Below the pieces are notes generated by a model, which saw only the letters and a program-made list of their open reading frames with translations, was not told the origin of the DNA and did no database searches. Shown here piece after piece: positions 17,182 through 26,281 of a DNA stretch of 64,000 nucleotides. The position numbers and the translations under genes were made by a program. Within the stretch, counting starts at the first letter, position 1; each line of letters begins with the position of its first letter. The stretch spans positions 310,001-374,000 of the forward strand of contig NZ_CABJDN010000007.1 of assembly GCF_902364365.1 (NCBI RefSeq). The letters are read 5' to 3'. Source of the DNA: Bacteroides intestinalis. GTDB taxonomy: Bacteria > Bacteroidota > Bacteroidia > Bacteroidales > Bacteroidaceae.

Positions 17182-18432
17182 TCAGCTTTTCATAAATTCA
17201 TTAATAAACTCATCTTCTTTCATCAAACCGTAACTACCTTCGCAAACAGACGCTTCATCAAAGGTCTGTACACTATCCGGTTCGATACCCGGATACCAGA
17301 TGAAGAAAGGGATCGGTTCATTGGTATGTGTACGGAGCTCACATGGAGTAGGATGATCGGGCAATACGGCAATAGCTACCGGTTCTTCCCAATCTTTCAC
17401 GGCTTCATATATAGGACCTACAGCACGACTATCCAGATTCTCAATCGTCAGTAGTTTTAAATTCACATTCCCTTCATGTCCGGCCTCATCGCTGGCCTCG
17501 ATATGTAGATAGACGAAATCATCCGTTTTCAGGGCTTCCAGTGCGGCAGCCACTTTATTTTCATAATTGGTATCATACAAGCCCGTTGCACCTTCCACTG
17601 TCAGGCGACGCAAGTCCGCATAATATCCGATACCATTGATCAGGTCTACAGCAGAAATCACTGCCCCCCGTTTCACTTGTGGAAACTTATCAGACAAACG
17701 TTCCATCTTAGGACGATATCCGGGACTCCAGGGCCAAATACTGTTAGCCGGGTCTTTCCCTTCCGCCATCCGCTTCTGATTCAACGGATGATTTTTCAAA
17801 AGCTCCTGTGAACGCAGGATAAGATCATTAATCAAATCAGCAGTTTGTTGCGGAGTCAGTTCTGCACCGCCTTCGAGAACTGTTATATTCTCCGTACCCG
17901 ACATCGGTTTCACCAGTAACGGGCGGAAAGATTTCAACGGCACATCGTGCGGTGGCGTACAATCAATACGTTTATCTCCACCTTTGATCACCAATAAATG
18001 ACGATATTGCACGCCTGTATAGAAACACACCCGCTCATTGCCCAGATGTTCCTGTAAGTACTTCACCAATACATCGGCTTCTTCCGTTGTGATGTGTCCG
18101 GCAGAATGGTTTTTAATATGATCGCCTTCAATGCAAATGATGTTACAACGCATTGCCATCTCGCCCGGTTTCAGATCTACACCGATGCTGGCAGCTTCCA
18201 GAGGTCCTCGTCCTTCATAAACTTTCGGCAGATCATAGCCCAGAACGGACATATTCGCTACCTCACTACCGGGATGGAAACCGTCGGCAACAGTCTTCAA
18301 CCGTCCCGTACGTCCCATGCTCGCCAGTTTATCCATATACGGCGTCTTGGCATATTGCATCAGCGTCTTACCGCCCAATGACTCCACAGGCCAATCCGCC
18401 ATTCCATCGCCTAATATGATTATATGTTTCAT
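17182..18432 (-). CDS. apgM: ApgM-family phosphoglycerate mutase-like protein, possible homoserine kinase substitute
   Basis: The 416-residue protein (start at 18432, 4 bp after thrA; the frame also opens at 18450) belongs to the archaeal-type cofactor-independent phosphoglycerate mutase group of the alkaline phosphatase superfamily. It has ILGDGMADWPV at the start, the SEVANMSVLGYD nucleophile region and late metal ligands LPDHPTPCELRTHTNEP. It sits between thrA and thrC, exactly where homoserine kinase is needed, and no ThrB-type GHMP kinase gene is in the operon. Comparative-genomics annotation has proposed such ApgM homologues as functional analogues of homoserine kinase. That role is inferred from context; glycolytic mutase activity is the alternative. 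Confidence 0.88.
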   Translation of the reverse strand: MKHIIILGDGMADWPVESLGGKTLMQYAKTPYMDKLASMGRTGRLKTVADGFHPGSEVANMSVLGYDLPKVYEGRGPLEAASIGVDLKPGEMAMRCNIICIEGDHIKNHSAGHITTEEADVLVKYLQEHLGNERVCFYTGVQYRHLLVIKGGDKRIDCTPPHDVPLKSFRPLLVKPMSGTENITVLEGGAELTPQQTADLINDLILRSQELLKNHPLNQKRMAEGKDPANSIWPWSPGYRPKMERLSDKFPQVKRGAVISAVDLINGIGYYADLRRLTVEGATGLYDTNYENKVAAALEALKTDDFVYLHIEASDEAGHEGNVNLKLLTIENLDSRAVGPIYEAVKDWEEPVAIAVLPDHPTPCELRTHTNEPIPFFIWYPGIEPDSVQTFDEASVCEGSYGLMKEDEFINEFMKS

Positions 18433-18436
18433 TTTA

Positions 18437-20869
18437 TTAAACATTTGCAATACTCATGATATCCGCAAATACACCTGCCGCCGTTACTCCGGCACCGGCA
18501 CCGTATCCTTGTATCATCATCGGATATTCTTTATAACGTTCCGTAGTCAGCAGAATGATATTGTTGCTACCTTCCAAACCATAGAACGGATGATTTACAC
18601 CCACTTCCTGCAGGCCGACTGATGCTTTGCCATTCTCCAGTTTAGCAACAAAACGCCAATGCTTGTTCTCAGCTTCCAGTACCTTGCGACGGGCTTCGAA
18701 ATCCGCATCCAAGCTCGGCACTTTCTTCCAGAAATCATCCAGTGAACCTTCAAAGAAATCATCGGGTACGAACAGGTTCTTTTCTACATCCGACTGTTCC
18801 AGTCTGTAACCGGCTTCACGTGCCAGGATCACCAGTTTACGGATAACGTCCTTGCCACTCAGGTCGATACGCGGGTCCGGTTCGGAGTAACGCTCTTCCT
18901 GCGCCATCTTGATGGTCTTACTGAAAGGAATATCCGCACTGATCTTATTAAAGATATAGTTCAGCGTGCCACTCAGTACAGCTTCAATCTTCAATATCTT
19001 GTCACCACTATGAATGAGGTCATTGATCGTATTGATAATCGGAAGTCCCGCGCCTACATTCGTTTCAAAGAGGTATTTCACACCACGCTGGCGGGCAATC
19101 TGTTTCAGTTCACGGTAGTTCTCATATTCCGAAGAAGCGGCAATTTTATTGGCAGCCACTACAGAAACGTTGTGCAACAATAAGTCTTTGTACAAGGAAG
19201 CAACTGCCGCACTTGCCGTACAGTCTACAAATACTGAGTTGAAGATATTCATATTAATAATCTCGTCACGCAAAGTTTCCAGCGTACTCGGTTTGCCCTT
19301 CTCTGCCAGTTCTGCACGGAAATCTGTCAGATCAAAGCCTTCACGGCTAAACATGGCCCGGTCAGCATCAGCGATCCCCACAATATGTAGCTTCAATCCA
19401 TTCTCCATCATCAGTTTCTGCTGTTGGCAACGGATTTGTTCCACCAGGCTGCCACCCACCGTACCGATACCGCAAATAAATAGATTCAGTACCTGGTATT
19501 CCGACAGGAAGAATGAGTCGTGGATAACATTCAGTGATTTACGCAATGATTTGGCATCCACTACAAATGAGATATTTGTTTCCGAGGCACCCTGAGCACA
19601 AGCTATCACATTGATACCGTTACGTCCCAACGTACCGAACAGCTTTCCGGCAATACCCGGCGTATGCTTCATATTTTCACCTACAATAGCTACCGTAGCC
19701 AAGTTCTTCTCTGCCTGTATCGGAGAAATCTCTCCCATTTCAATCTCTTTGGCAAATTCCTCGTTCAGCACTTCACATGCCAGATCGGCATCCGCATTAC
19801 GCACACCGATAGACGTAGAGTTCTCCGAAGATGCCTGGGATACAAGGAACACACTGATACCATTTTTTGCCAGTGCCTTAAAGATGCGGTAGTTCACACC
19901 AATCACACCTACCATACCCAGCCCCTGCACAGTAATCAGACTGGTATCATTGATAGAAGAAATACCCTTAATCGCTTTCGTACGCGGATCAGATACTTCC
20001 TGCTTGATAATCGTTCCCGTTCCTTCGGGATTGAATGTATTCTTTATTAAAATAGGAATATTCTTGTGGCAAACCGGATAAATAGTCGGCGGATATACTA
20101 CCTTGGCACCGAAGTTACAAAGTTCCGTTGCCTCTACATAACTCAGTTCGTTAATAGTATAAGCAGTAGAAATCACACGCGGATCTGCAGTCATGAAACC
20201 ATCCACATCCGTCCAGATTTCCAATTGGTCGGCATCCAATGCCGCCGCAATAACCGAAGCTGTATAATCGGAACCACCACGCCCCAAGTTCGTAACATCT
20301 CCCGTCACCTTATCAGTAGAGATGAACCCCGGTACCAGTGCACGCTTCGGCAAAGTGCTGAATGTTTCACGAATCAATTCATTCGTCAACTCGGTATCCA
20401 ATACATACTTAGAGTGCTTCTTTTCAGTTTTGATAAACTTGCGTGAATCAAACCATTTGGCTCCCGTCAACTCCGCAACGATAATGGACGATAAACGCTC
20501 GCCATAGCTGACAATCGTATCGGAAGTTTTTTGCGAAAGGTCCTTTATCAGATAAATACCCTGGAAGATATCTTTCAGTTCATTAAGCAGTTCACCAATT
20601 TGGCGTTGCAGTTCCACTTGCCCTTCACCTGCGGGAATCACTTCTTTAATCATTTCCACATGGCGGTAAACAATTTCGCGGAACTCATTTTCGTAAGCAG
20701 CATCACCGGCAGCCGCCATTTTCGACGTGTTTATCAGCTTGTCTGTGATGCCCCCCAGTGCGGAAACCACCACAATTACCGGTTCTTCTACTGCTTCTAC
20801 AATTCTCTTTACGCTCAAAATACTGTTCGCGGAACCTACGGACGTTCCGCCGAATTTTATTACTTTCAT
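18437..20869 (-). CDS. thrA: Bifunctional aspartate kinase / homoserine dehydrogenase
   Basis: The 810-residue fusion has an N-terminal aspartokinase domain (1 to about 290, beginning MKVIKFGGTSVGSA), two ACT regulatory domains (about 310-450, with ITVQGLGMVGVIGV) and a C-terminal homoserine dehydrogenase domain (about 460-810, with NAD motif FICGIGTVGGSLVEQ and the ANKIAAS region). It carries out the first and third steps from aspartate toward threonine and methionine. ACT domains suggest feedback control by threonine. A candidate leader peptide and promoter lie upstream (21000-21103). Confidence 0.97.
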   Translation of the reverse strand: MKVIKFGGTSVGSANSILSVKRIVEAVEEPVIVVVSALGGITDKLINTSKMAAAGDAAYENEFREIVYRHVEMIKEVIPAGEGQVELQRQIGELLNELKDIFQGIYLIKDLSQKTSDTIVSYGERLSSIIVAELTGAKWFDSRKFIKTEKKHSKYVLDTELTNELIRETFSTLPKRALVPGFISTDKVTGDVTNLGRGGSDYTASVIAAALDADQLEIWTDVDGFMTADPRVISTAYTINELSYVEATELCNFGAKVVYPPTIYPVCHKNIPILIKNTFNPEGTGTIIKQEVSDPRTKAIKGISSINDTSLITVQGLGMVGVIGVNYRIFKALAKNGISVFLVSQASSENSTSIGVRNADADLACEVLNEEFAKEIEMGEISPIQAEKNLATVAIVGENMKHTPGIAGKLFGTLGRNGINVIACAQGASETNISFVVDAKSLRKSLNVIHDSFFLSEYQVLNLFICGIGTVGGSLVEQIRCQQQKLMMENGLKLHIVGIADADRAMFSREGFDLTDFRAELAEKGKPSTLETLRDEIINMNIFNSVFVDCTASAAVASLYKDLLLHNVSVVAANKIAASSEYENYRELKQIARQRGVKYLFETNVGAGLPIINTINDLIHSGDKILKIEAVLSGTLNYIFNKISADIPFSKTIKMAQEERYSEPDPRIDLSGKDVIRKLVILAREAGYRLEQSDVEKNLFVPDDFFEGSLDDFWKKVPSLDADFEARRKVLEAENKHWRFVAKLENGKASVGLQEVGVNHPFYGLEGSNNIILLTTERYKEYPMMIQGYGAGAGVTAAGVFADIMSIANV

Positions 20870-20999
20870 ATCCTTTATTACTATTGATAAGGTTGATACA
20901 ATGTGTCGGGAACAGGACGTATATACCTGTATTGACTTGAATTAAATAAGAAAAACTGCTGAAAAATAGTGTAACACGTAGAAACACAAATACTATCCA

Positions 21000-21080
21000 T
21001 TAACCCCTAAGGGTCATGGTCATGCACATGGATGTGACTGTATGTTGATAGTACTTGTTCATACTCTCTGTTTCGTTCAT
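21000..21080 (-). CDS. Candidate threonine-operon leader peptide
   Basis: An ATG at 21080 opens a 26-codon reading frame ending with TAA at 21000-21002. It encodes five Thr residues, four of them in its second half together with three Met and one Cys (HTVTSMCMTMTLRG). It starts about 16 bases after a good promoter -7 box (21096-21103) and about 130 bases before thrA. This is the layout of amino-acid attenuation leaders such as thrL of enteric bacteria. The following sequence holds weak hairpins and a TATTTTT stretch (20964-20970 region), but no convincing terminator. Function is inference. Confidence 0.4.
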   Translation of the reverse strand: MNETESMNKYYQHTVTSMCMTMTLRG

Positions 21081-21095
21081 TATTGATAAGTGTCG

Positions 21096-21103
21096 CAAAA
21101 GTA
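21096..21103 (-). promoter_or_regulatory. Promoter -7 box for thrA operon
   Basis: Read on the minus strand this is TACTTTTG, an exact match to the Bacteroides -7 consensus TAnnTTTG. No good TTTG -33 box is seen at the right spacing. It predicts a leader of about 220 nt before thrA. Confidence 0.5.
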
Positions 21104-21258
21104 ATAATAAAAACATTCAATCTATCACATTTTGTGGTTTTTTTGTAATAAAAATATAGAAAGGCCTCAAAAGAGACAGAAATATGCAAAAGAGCGAAGT
21201 GTCATTTTCACACATAACCATACAACATTCCACTACCATTGGCATAGTTTTATAACAT

Positions 21259-21293
21259 TTTGATATTAAATTCAAGATATATCATTATATTTG
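21259..21293 (+). promoter_or_regulatory. Promoter for ansA
   Basis: TTTG at 21259-21262 and TATATTTG at 21286-21293 (exact -7 consensus) are 23 bp apart, slightly long. A transcription start near 21300 excludes the in-frame upstream start at 21260 for the asparaginase gene. Confidence 0.5.
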
Positions 21294-21313
21294 CACTAAA
21301 TTATCGTAAGAGA

Positions 21314-22360
21314 ATGCGTATGAGTCCAAATATAACTTCCATTTTGCTAATCTATACCGGTGGAACCATCGGGATGATAGAAAACCCCGAAACGGGTGCT
21401 TTAGAGAATTTCAATCTCGAGCAACTGAAAAAGCACGTACCGGAGCTGCAAAATTTCACATTCCATATCGATACTTACCAGTTCGATCCTCCGATGGACT
21501 CTTCGGATATGGACCCGGAAGCCTGGCGCAAACTGGTACATATCATTAGTGACCATTACGACAGATACACAGGTTTTGTAATTCTGCACGGCACGGATAC
21601 GATGGCATATACCGCATCTGCCCTTAGCTTTATGTTGGAAGGATTGAGCAAGCCTGTCATCCTCACCGGCTCACAGCTCCCTATCGGAGTACTCCGCACG
21701 GACGGAAAAGAGAATCTTCTTACCAGTCTTGAAATAGCCAGTGCACATGATGCAAAAGGCAATCCGCTTGTACCCGAGGTCTGCATCTTTTTTGAGAATC
21801 ACCTGATGCGCGGCAATCGTACCATCAAGATGAACGCAGAGAACTTCAATGCATTCCGTTCATTCAACTATCCCGTATTGGCAGAAGCAGGTATTCATAT
21901 TAAATATAATAATGTGCAGATCCGCTTCAAGGAAATGGAACGTGAATTGAAGCCACATTATCTATTGGATACGAACGTTGCTGTGCTGAAACTCTTCCCG
22001 GGTATTCAGGAGACTGTGGTGTCGAGCATATTAGGCATTGAAGGGTTGAAAGCGGTCGTGCTCGAAACATACGGTTCGGGAAACGCTCCCCGTAAGGAAT
22101 GGTTCATCCGCCGCCTGCGGAATGCTTGCGAACAGGGAATAGTAATTGTCAACGTCACCCAATGCAGTGCCGGAACCGTAGAGATGGAACGTTACGAAAC
22201 GGGCTATCAGTTGATGCAGGCAGGAGTGGTTTGCGGATATGACAGTACGACGGAATCTGCGGTCACAAAACTGATGTTCCTGCTGGGACACGGTTATACG
22301 CCTGATGAGGTACGGGAACGGATGCGTACTCCAATGGCGGGAGAAATCACTACTATCTAA
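21314..22360 (+). CDS. ansA: Type I L-asparaginase
   Basis: The protein has the two asparaginase active-site signatures: YTGGTIGM near the N-terminus, with the catalytic Thr, and LHGTDTMAYTASALSF in the middle. Without a signal peptide, it is the cytoplasmic type I enzyme that hydrolyses asparagine to aspartate and ammonia. The frame opens at 21260, but the promoter and family alignment favour ATG at 21314 (349 codons with stop) or 21320. It stands alone, divergent from the threonine operon, and is followed by a perfect palindrome at 22396. Confidence 0.94.
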   Translation: MRMSPNITSILLIYTGGTIGMIENPETGALENFNLEQLKKHVPELQNFTFHIDTYQFDPPMDSSDMDPEAWRKLVHIISDHYDRYTGFVILHGTDTMAYTASALSFMLEGLSKPVILTGSQLPIGVLRTDGKENLLTSLEIASAHDAKGNPLVPEVCIFFENHLMRGNRTIKMNAENFNAFRSFNYPVLAEAGIHIKYNNVQIRFKEMERELKPHYLLDTNVAVLKLFPGIQETVVSSILGIEGLKAVVLETYGSGNAPRKEWFIRRLRNACEQGIVIVNVTQCSAGTVEMERYETGYQLMQAGVVCGYDSTTESAVTKLMFLLGHGYTPDEVRERMRTPMAGEITTI

Positions 22361-22395
22361 AAGGGAATACACCAAAGTTTAAGGTCTTATCTGCT

Positions 22396-22485
22396 CCGTG
22401 TCAAGTCCGTACCAACTCCGTATCTGCTCCGTAAAAAGGTACCTCTATACGGAGCAGATACGGAGTTGGTACGGACTTGACACGG
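22396..22485. repeat. Perfect 38-bp palindrome with 11-nt microrepeats
   Basis: The arms 22396-22433 and 22448-22485 are perfectly complementary over 38 bp around a 14-nt loop that itself contains GGTACC. Each arm consists of 11-nt units (TACGGAGCAGA, TACGGAGTTGG, TACGGACTTGA, CACGG...), and the periodicity continues unpaired as CACGGGCTTGA and CATGGATTTAG to 22501. It lies 35 bp after ansA. It may terminate transcription, but its regular internal structure exceeds what a terminator needs. Confidence 0.9.
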
Positions 22486-22596
22486 GCTTGACATGGATTT
22501 AGTAATACCCAGATACGACTCAAAGATAGTGAAAATTCTTACAAACCCACATATACTATCAGAATAAATAATCCCTGAATCAGATAAGTAAACAGC

Positions 22597-22612
22597 TAAA
22601 TTTGTATATTTG
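22597..22612 (+). promoter_or_regulatory. Tandem promoter -7 boxes for radA
   Basis: TAAATTTG (22597-22604) and TATATTTG (22605-22612) are two adjacent exact matches to TAnnTTTG, placed just before radA. They exclude the in-frame start at 22602. Confidence 0.5.
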
Positions 22613-22640
22613 GCCAATCATTCAGCAAGTAAATTCCCTT

Positions 22641-24008
22641 ATGGCAAAAGAAAAAACGGTTTATGTGTGCAGCAACTGCGGACAAGAGTCTCCGAAATGG
22701 GTTGGCAAATGTCCGTCGTGCGGAGAGTGGAACACGTATGTGGAAGAACTGATACGAAAAGAAGTTGTAAACAAACGTCCGGTATCCGGAATAGAGACAG
22801 AAAAGCCAAAGCCCATCGTTCTCAGTGAGATAGAAGCGGATGATGAACCACGTATCAACTTGCATGATGAAGAGTTGAACCGGGTACTGGGAGGCGGATT
22901 GGTTCCGGGATCTCTGGTACTGATTGGCGGTGAACCGGGAATTGGTAAATCAACTTTGGTACTACAAACTGTGCTTCATATCCCTGAAAAACGCGTTCTT
23001 TATGTATCGGGTGAAGAGAGTGCCCGCCAGTTAAAGCTACGTGCCGACCGATTATCGCATAGCTCCAGCGATTGCCTCATCGTTTGCGAAACGTCATTGG
23101 AACAGATTTTCGTTCACATCAAGAATACCCATCCAGACTTGGTAATCATCGACTCTATACAGACTATTTCCACGGAAAGCATTGAATCCTCCCCGGGCAG
23201 TATTGCACAAGTACGCGAATGCTCGGCAAGTATCTTGCGCTTTGCCAAAGAAACGCACACACCGGTATTACTTATCGGGCATATTAATAAGGAAGGCAGC
23301 ATTGCCGGACCTAAAGTACTGGAACATATTGTAGATACAGTGTTGCAGTTTGAGGGTGACCAGCATTATATGTACCGCATCCTGCGCAGTATCAAGAACC
23401 GCTTCGGCAGTACTGCCGAACTGGGGATTTATGAAATGCGGCAGGATGGCTTACGCCAAGTCAGCAATCCTTCGGAATTGTTGTTGAGTCAGGACCATGA
23501 AGGAATGAGTGGCATAGCCATAGCCTCAGCCATAGAAGGAGTACGCCCGTTCCTGATTGAGACTCAGGCATTGGTGAGCAGTGCGGTATATGGCAATCCG
23601 CAACGTTCGGCCACCGGATTCGATATCCGGAGAATGAATATGCTATTGGCTGTATTGGAAAAACGGGTGGGCTTCAAACTGGCGCAGAAGGATGTATTCC
23701 TCAATATTGCCGGAGGATTGAAGGTGAATGATCCGGCGATAGACCTGGCTGTCATCAGTGCCATACTGTCCAGCAATATGGATACGGCCATCGAACCGGA
23801 AGTTTGTATGGCAGGCGAAATCGGTTTGTCCGGTGAGATACGTCCGGTGAACCGGATTGAGCAACGGATCGGTGAGGCAGAGAAACTGGGATTCAAACGG
23901 TTCGTGTTGCCGAAATACAATCTGCAAGGAATAGATACGAAGAAACTCAAGATAGAACTGATACCGGTGAGAAAGGTGGAAGAAGCCTTCAGGACGCTAT
24001 TCGGATAA
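22641..24008 (+). CDS. radA: DNA repair protein RadA
   Basis: The start at 22641 gives 455 residues. An N-terminal C4 zinc finger (VCSNCG then CPSCGEW, about 9-29), a RecA-like ATPase with Walker A GGEPGIGKST, the RadA-specific IKNRFGST motif and a C-terminal Lon-like domain (about 270-450) are all visible. RadA is a RecA-related helicase that processes branch-migration intermediates in recombination. Downstream genes begin 30 bp later on the same strand and could be cotranscribed. Confidence 0.97.
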   Translation: MAKEKTVYVCSNCGQESPKWVGKCPSCGEWNTYVEELIRKEVVNKRPVSGIETEKPKPIVLSEIEADDEPRINLHDEELNRVLGGGLVPGSLVLIGGEPGIGKSTLVLQTVLHIPEKRVLYVSGEESARQLKLRADRLSHSSSDCLIVCETSLEQIFVHIKNTHPDLVIIDSIQTISTESIESSPGSIAQVRECSASILRFAKETHTPVLLIGHINKEGSIAGPKVLEHIVDTVLQFEGDQHYMYRILRSIKNRFGSTAELGIYEMRQDGLRQVSNPSELLLSQDHEGMSGIAIASAIEGVRPFLIETQALVSSAVYGNPQRSATGFDIRRMNMLLAVLEKRVGFKLAQKDVFLNIAGGLKVNDPAIDLAVISAILSSNMDTAIEPEVCMAGEIGLSGEIRPVNRIEQRIGEAEKLGFKRFVLPKYNLQGIDTKKLKIELIPVRKVEEAFRTLFG

Positions 24009-24038
24009 AGAAAAACAGAAATAATCAATAATACGACT

Positions 24039-25598
24039 ATGAAGAAGCAATTACATTATCTGTCACTTTTGATCCTACTCTCGCTCTGCGGTTGCGAAGT
24101 AGAATTGCACGACAACAACTACGTGGACGCCGAACTGCTACCACTGGAAACACCGATAGAGATACAGTTAGATGCAGAGCAAAGCAGCTCCGGAGAATTA
24201 TTATTAGTAGAAGGTATAGATGTGAACTATAGCATTAATACCCCGGAGTCTCAGCTTGTCTCCGCCTCTTTCTACATTGGCGATAATCTGGTTTCCGAGA
24301 GAAATACTCCACAAGGCAGCTTTCAGGTTTACAATAACAACCTGACGGGAAACGTTCAGGTGAGATGTAAGATTACCACCAAGTCGCTAAAGCAAGGCGA
24401 AAGTATACGAGACCAAGTTTACAATGGACAAACATACGAAGGTGAAATGAGCTGGCCTGCCCGCTTCGTTACTCCTCAATTGACTTTCTATCAGGAGCCC
24501 GAAGAGACTTCACTGAACGATGTCACGATTCACTGGACATTCAATCTGGAAAAGTATTACTTCAAGGTGATAAACAATGGAGAAGTTATAGTTGAAAAGA
24601 CCAAGGAAACCAGCATCACTTTGCCCGCACCTTTGTTTGGCAGTCCCTACAGATATATAGAGGTACAAATAGTGGATGAAGCCGGCAACGAACTTTTTCC
24701 TTCCTTAATGAAAGGATACAGCTATGCAGGAGTAGATACGTTCTTGAATGGAGGCCAACTGAATCGCCTGTATAGCCTCTACTCTAATATCTTATATACC
24801 AGTCAATACGCAGAGGTGAACTCTTACAACATTCCTTCGCTGACCAAAATAGCGGAATTTAAAGAAACCAAAAGTAGTGCAGTGCCTATTGCCGCATCAC
24901 CCAACTCCGACAAGATAGCTGTAGACTATTCCGACCAGGTTTATATCTTCTCCGGCAAAGATTTAAACCCCATTGCCAAGATAGACTATCCCGAAAGGGG
25001 TTATGTACCCAAAGATATATTATTGACATCGGACAACAAACTGGCACTGTATTATAATTACCTCTCCAAGGTATACCTCTATGATGCAGATAATGGACAA
25101 CTTGAAAAGACCATATCCTTATCGGGAACCAATTTTACCCCGGAAGACTATCCTGAGCCTTGGAATTACCTGATAAACGAAAATTACCTGTGTGAGCCTG
25201 TGGTTACCTATGGTTTCTATCTCACGCCTTTACAGAACTTTGAGAGAGGAAAAACTGTTTTTTATTCGCAGTACTACAGCAGTTATTTCTTTCATCCAAC
25301 CCATCCCCACGAACTTATTATCATGGATCAGAACAACAAAATTTCTATTCTGAATTGCCAAAGCGGAAAGATTGTTCGTACCATTTCCAAAGGAGATGAA
25401 TACGTTTTCTGCAACATTGATCCGGCAACCGGAAACTACTTGTTCCAAATACCTCATTATATTATCATTACAGATGAGAATGGAGAAGAATTATTCCGGC
25501 TGGAAAGCGAAGCTATCTATCCACGCCTTTTCAACAGCACCTTGACGTGCTGGGAAGGATTTGCCCTGAATATAGAACCTTATCTAGAGAAACCATGA
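24039..25598 (+). CDS. Lipoprotein with propeller-like C-terminal region
   Basis: The 519-residue protein has a lipoprotein signal peptide (LLSLCGC, Cys19). Residues 40-225 look like tandem Ig or fibronectin-like strands; residues 240-510 contain repeated hydrophobic strands of the kind IAASPNSDKIAVDYSDQVYI, KLALYYNYLSKVYLYDADNG and ELIIMDQNNKISILNCQSGK, similar to blades of a WD40/YVTN-type beta propeller. It is translationally coupled to the next gene (ATGA overlap at 25595). No specific function is recognisable; a surface or periplasmic scaffold is plausible. Confidence 0.7.
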   Translation: MKKQLHYLSLLILLSLCGCEVELHDNNYVDAELLPLETPIEIQLDAEQSSSGELLLVEGIDVNYSINTPESQLVSASFYIGDNLVSERNTPQGSFQVYNNNLTGNVQVRCKITTKSLKQGESIRDQVYNGQTYEGEMSWPARFVTPQLTFYQEPEETSLNDVTIHWTFNLEKYYFKVINNGEVIVEKTKETSITLPAPLFGSPYRYIEVQIVDEAGNELFPSLMKGYSYAGVDTFLNGGQLNRLYSLYSNILYTSQYAEVNSYNIPSLTKIAEFKETKSSAVPIAASPNSDKIAVDYSDQVYIFSGKDLNPIAKIDYPERGYVPKDILLTSDNKLALYYNYLSKVYLYDADNGQLEKTISLSGTNFTPEDYPEPWNYLINENYLCEPVVTYGFYLTPLQNFERGKTVFYSQYYSSYFFHPTHPHELIIMDQNNKISILNCQSGKIVRTISKGDEYVFCNIDPATGNYLFQIPHYIIITDENGEELFRLESEAIYPRLFNSTLTCWEGFALNIEPYLEKP

Positions 25599-26281
25599 AA
25601 AAGATTATAATGGCATTAGCCTGCATGATACTGGCAATCACCAGTATGCAAGCACAAGAATTTACGCTGGAGTATAATATCGGGTATGGGCTGTATAGCA
25701 TGTCCGACATGAAAGATCTTCTGAAAAATGCAGCCAGCAGTAGCCTGAAAGGAGTAAAAACCACCGATGAATTTCCAGGGAACTTTACGCATAACTTCCG
25801 GGCCGGCATACAGGTACAACAACATCAGATGGGTATCACCTTCAGCCACCAGAATACAAGCGGACAGAATCACCTGGCCGACCCTACAGGGGAATACAAA
25901 CTAAAAGTGAAGAATAGCGGAAACCTATTGGGAACATTCTACCGGTTTCACCTCCTGCAAGGGAGAGTCAGTCCATTCTTTGAGTTGTCTACAGGAATCG
26001 TTTTCAATACCTCCAAGATGGAGGAATACGTGCGTGTAGACTCACAGGTACAGGAAGATAAACAGACTTTGGTAGGTATCAATGTCTTCTTGCAACCTGC
26101 CATAGGAGTGCGCTATAAAATCACTACCTTTGCAGCCATTATCGCAAGTGTAGGCTACGAATGGGATCCCACCGGAAACTTGCACCTGAAAGGGAATAAA
26201 GATATGAAGAGTTCTTATGATGCAAACTGGAGCGGACTACGTGTCAGCGCAGGCATTGTCACTTATTTTAAAATGAAATGA
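25595..26281 (+). CDS. Outer-membrane beta-barrel protein
   Basis: The 228-residue protein has a signal peptide (ending SMQAQ), alternating amphipathic strands such as FTLEYNIGYGLYSMSD and LLGTFYRFHLLQGRVSPFFELSTG, and a final strand VSAGIVTYFKMK. Size and pattern suggest a small 8-10-stranded barrel of the OmpW/OmpX or porT-like type. It overlaps the upstream lipoprotein by 4 bp and the downstream flavoprotein by 4 bp, so all three are likely one transcript. The open frame extends up to 25547, but ATG at 25595 precedes the signal peptide. Confidence 0.75.
   Translation: MKKIIMALACMILAITSMQAQEFTLEYNIGYGLYSMSDMKDLLKNAASSSLKGVKTTDEFPGNFTHNFRAGIQVQQHQMGITFSHQNTSGQNHLADPTGEYKLKVKNSGNLLGTFYRFHLLQGRVSPFFELSTGIVFNTSKMEEYVRVDSQVQEDKQTLVGINVFLQPAIGVRYKITTFAAIIASVGYEWDPTGNLHLKGNKDMKSSYDANWSGLRVSAGIVTYFKMK

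Noticed and set aside
21007..21189. 60-codon minus-strand ORF upstream of thrA
   Set aside because: It starts upstream of the predicted promoter box and has no recognisable content; the shorter frame at 21000-21080 fits the promoter better.
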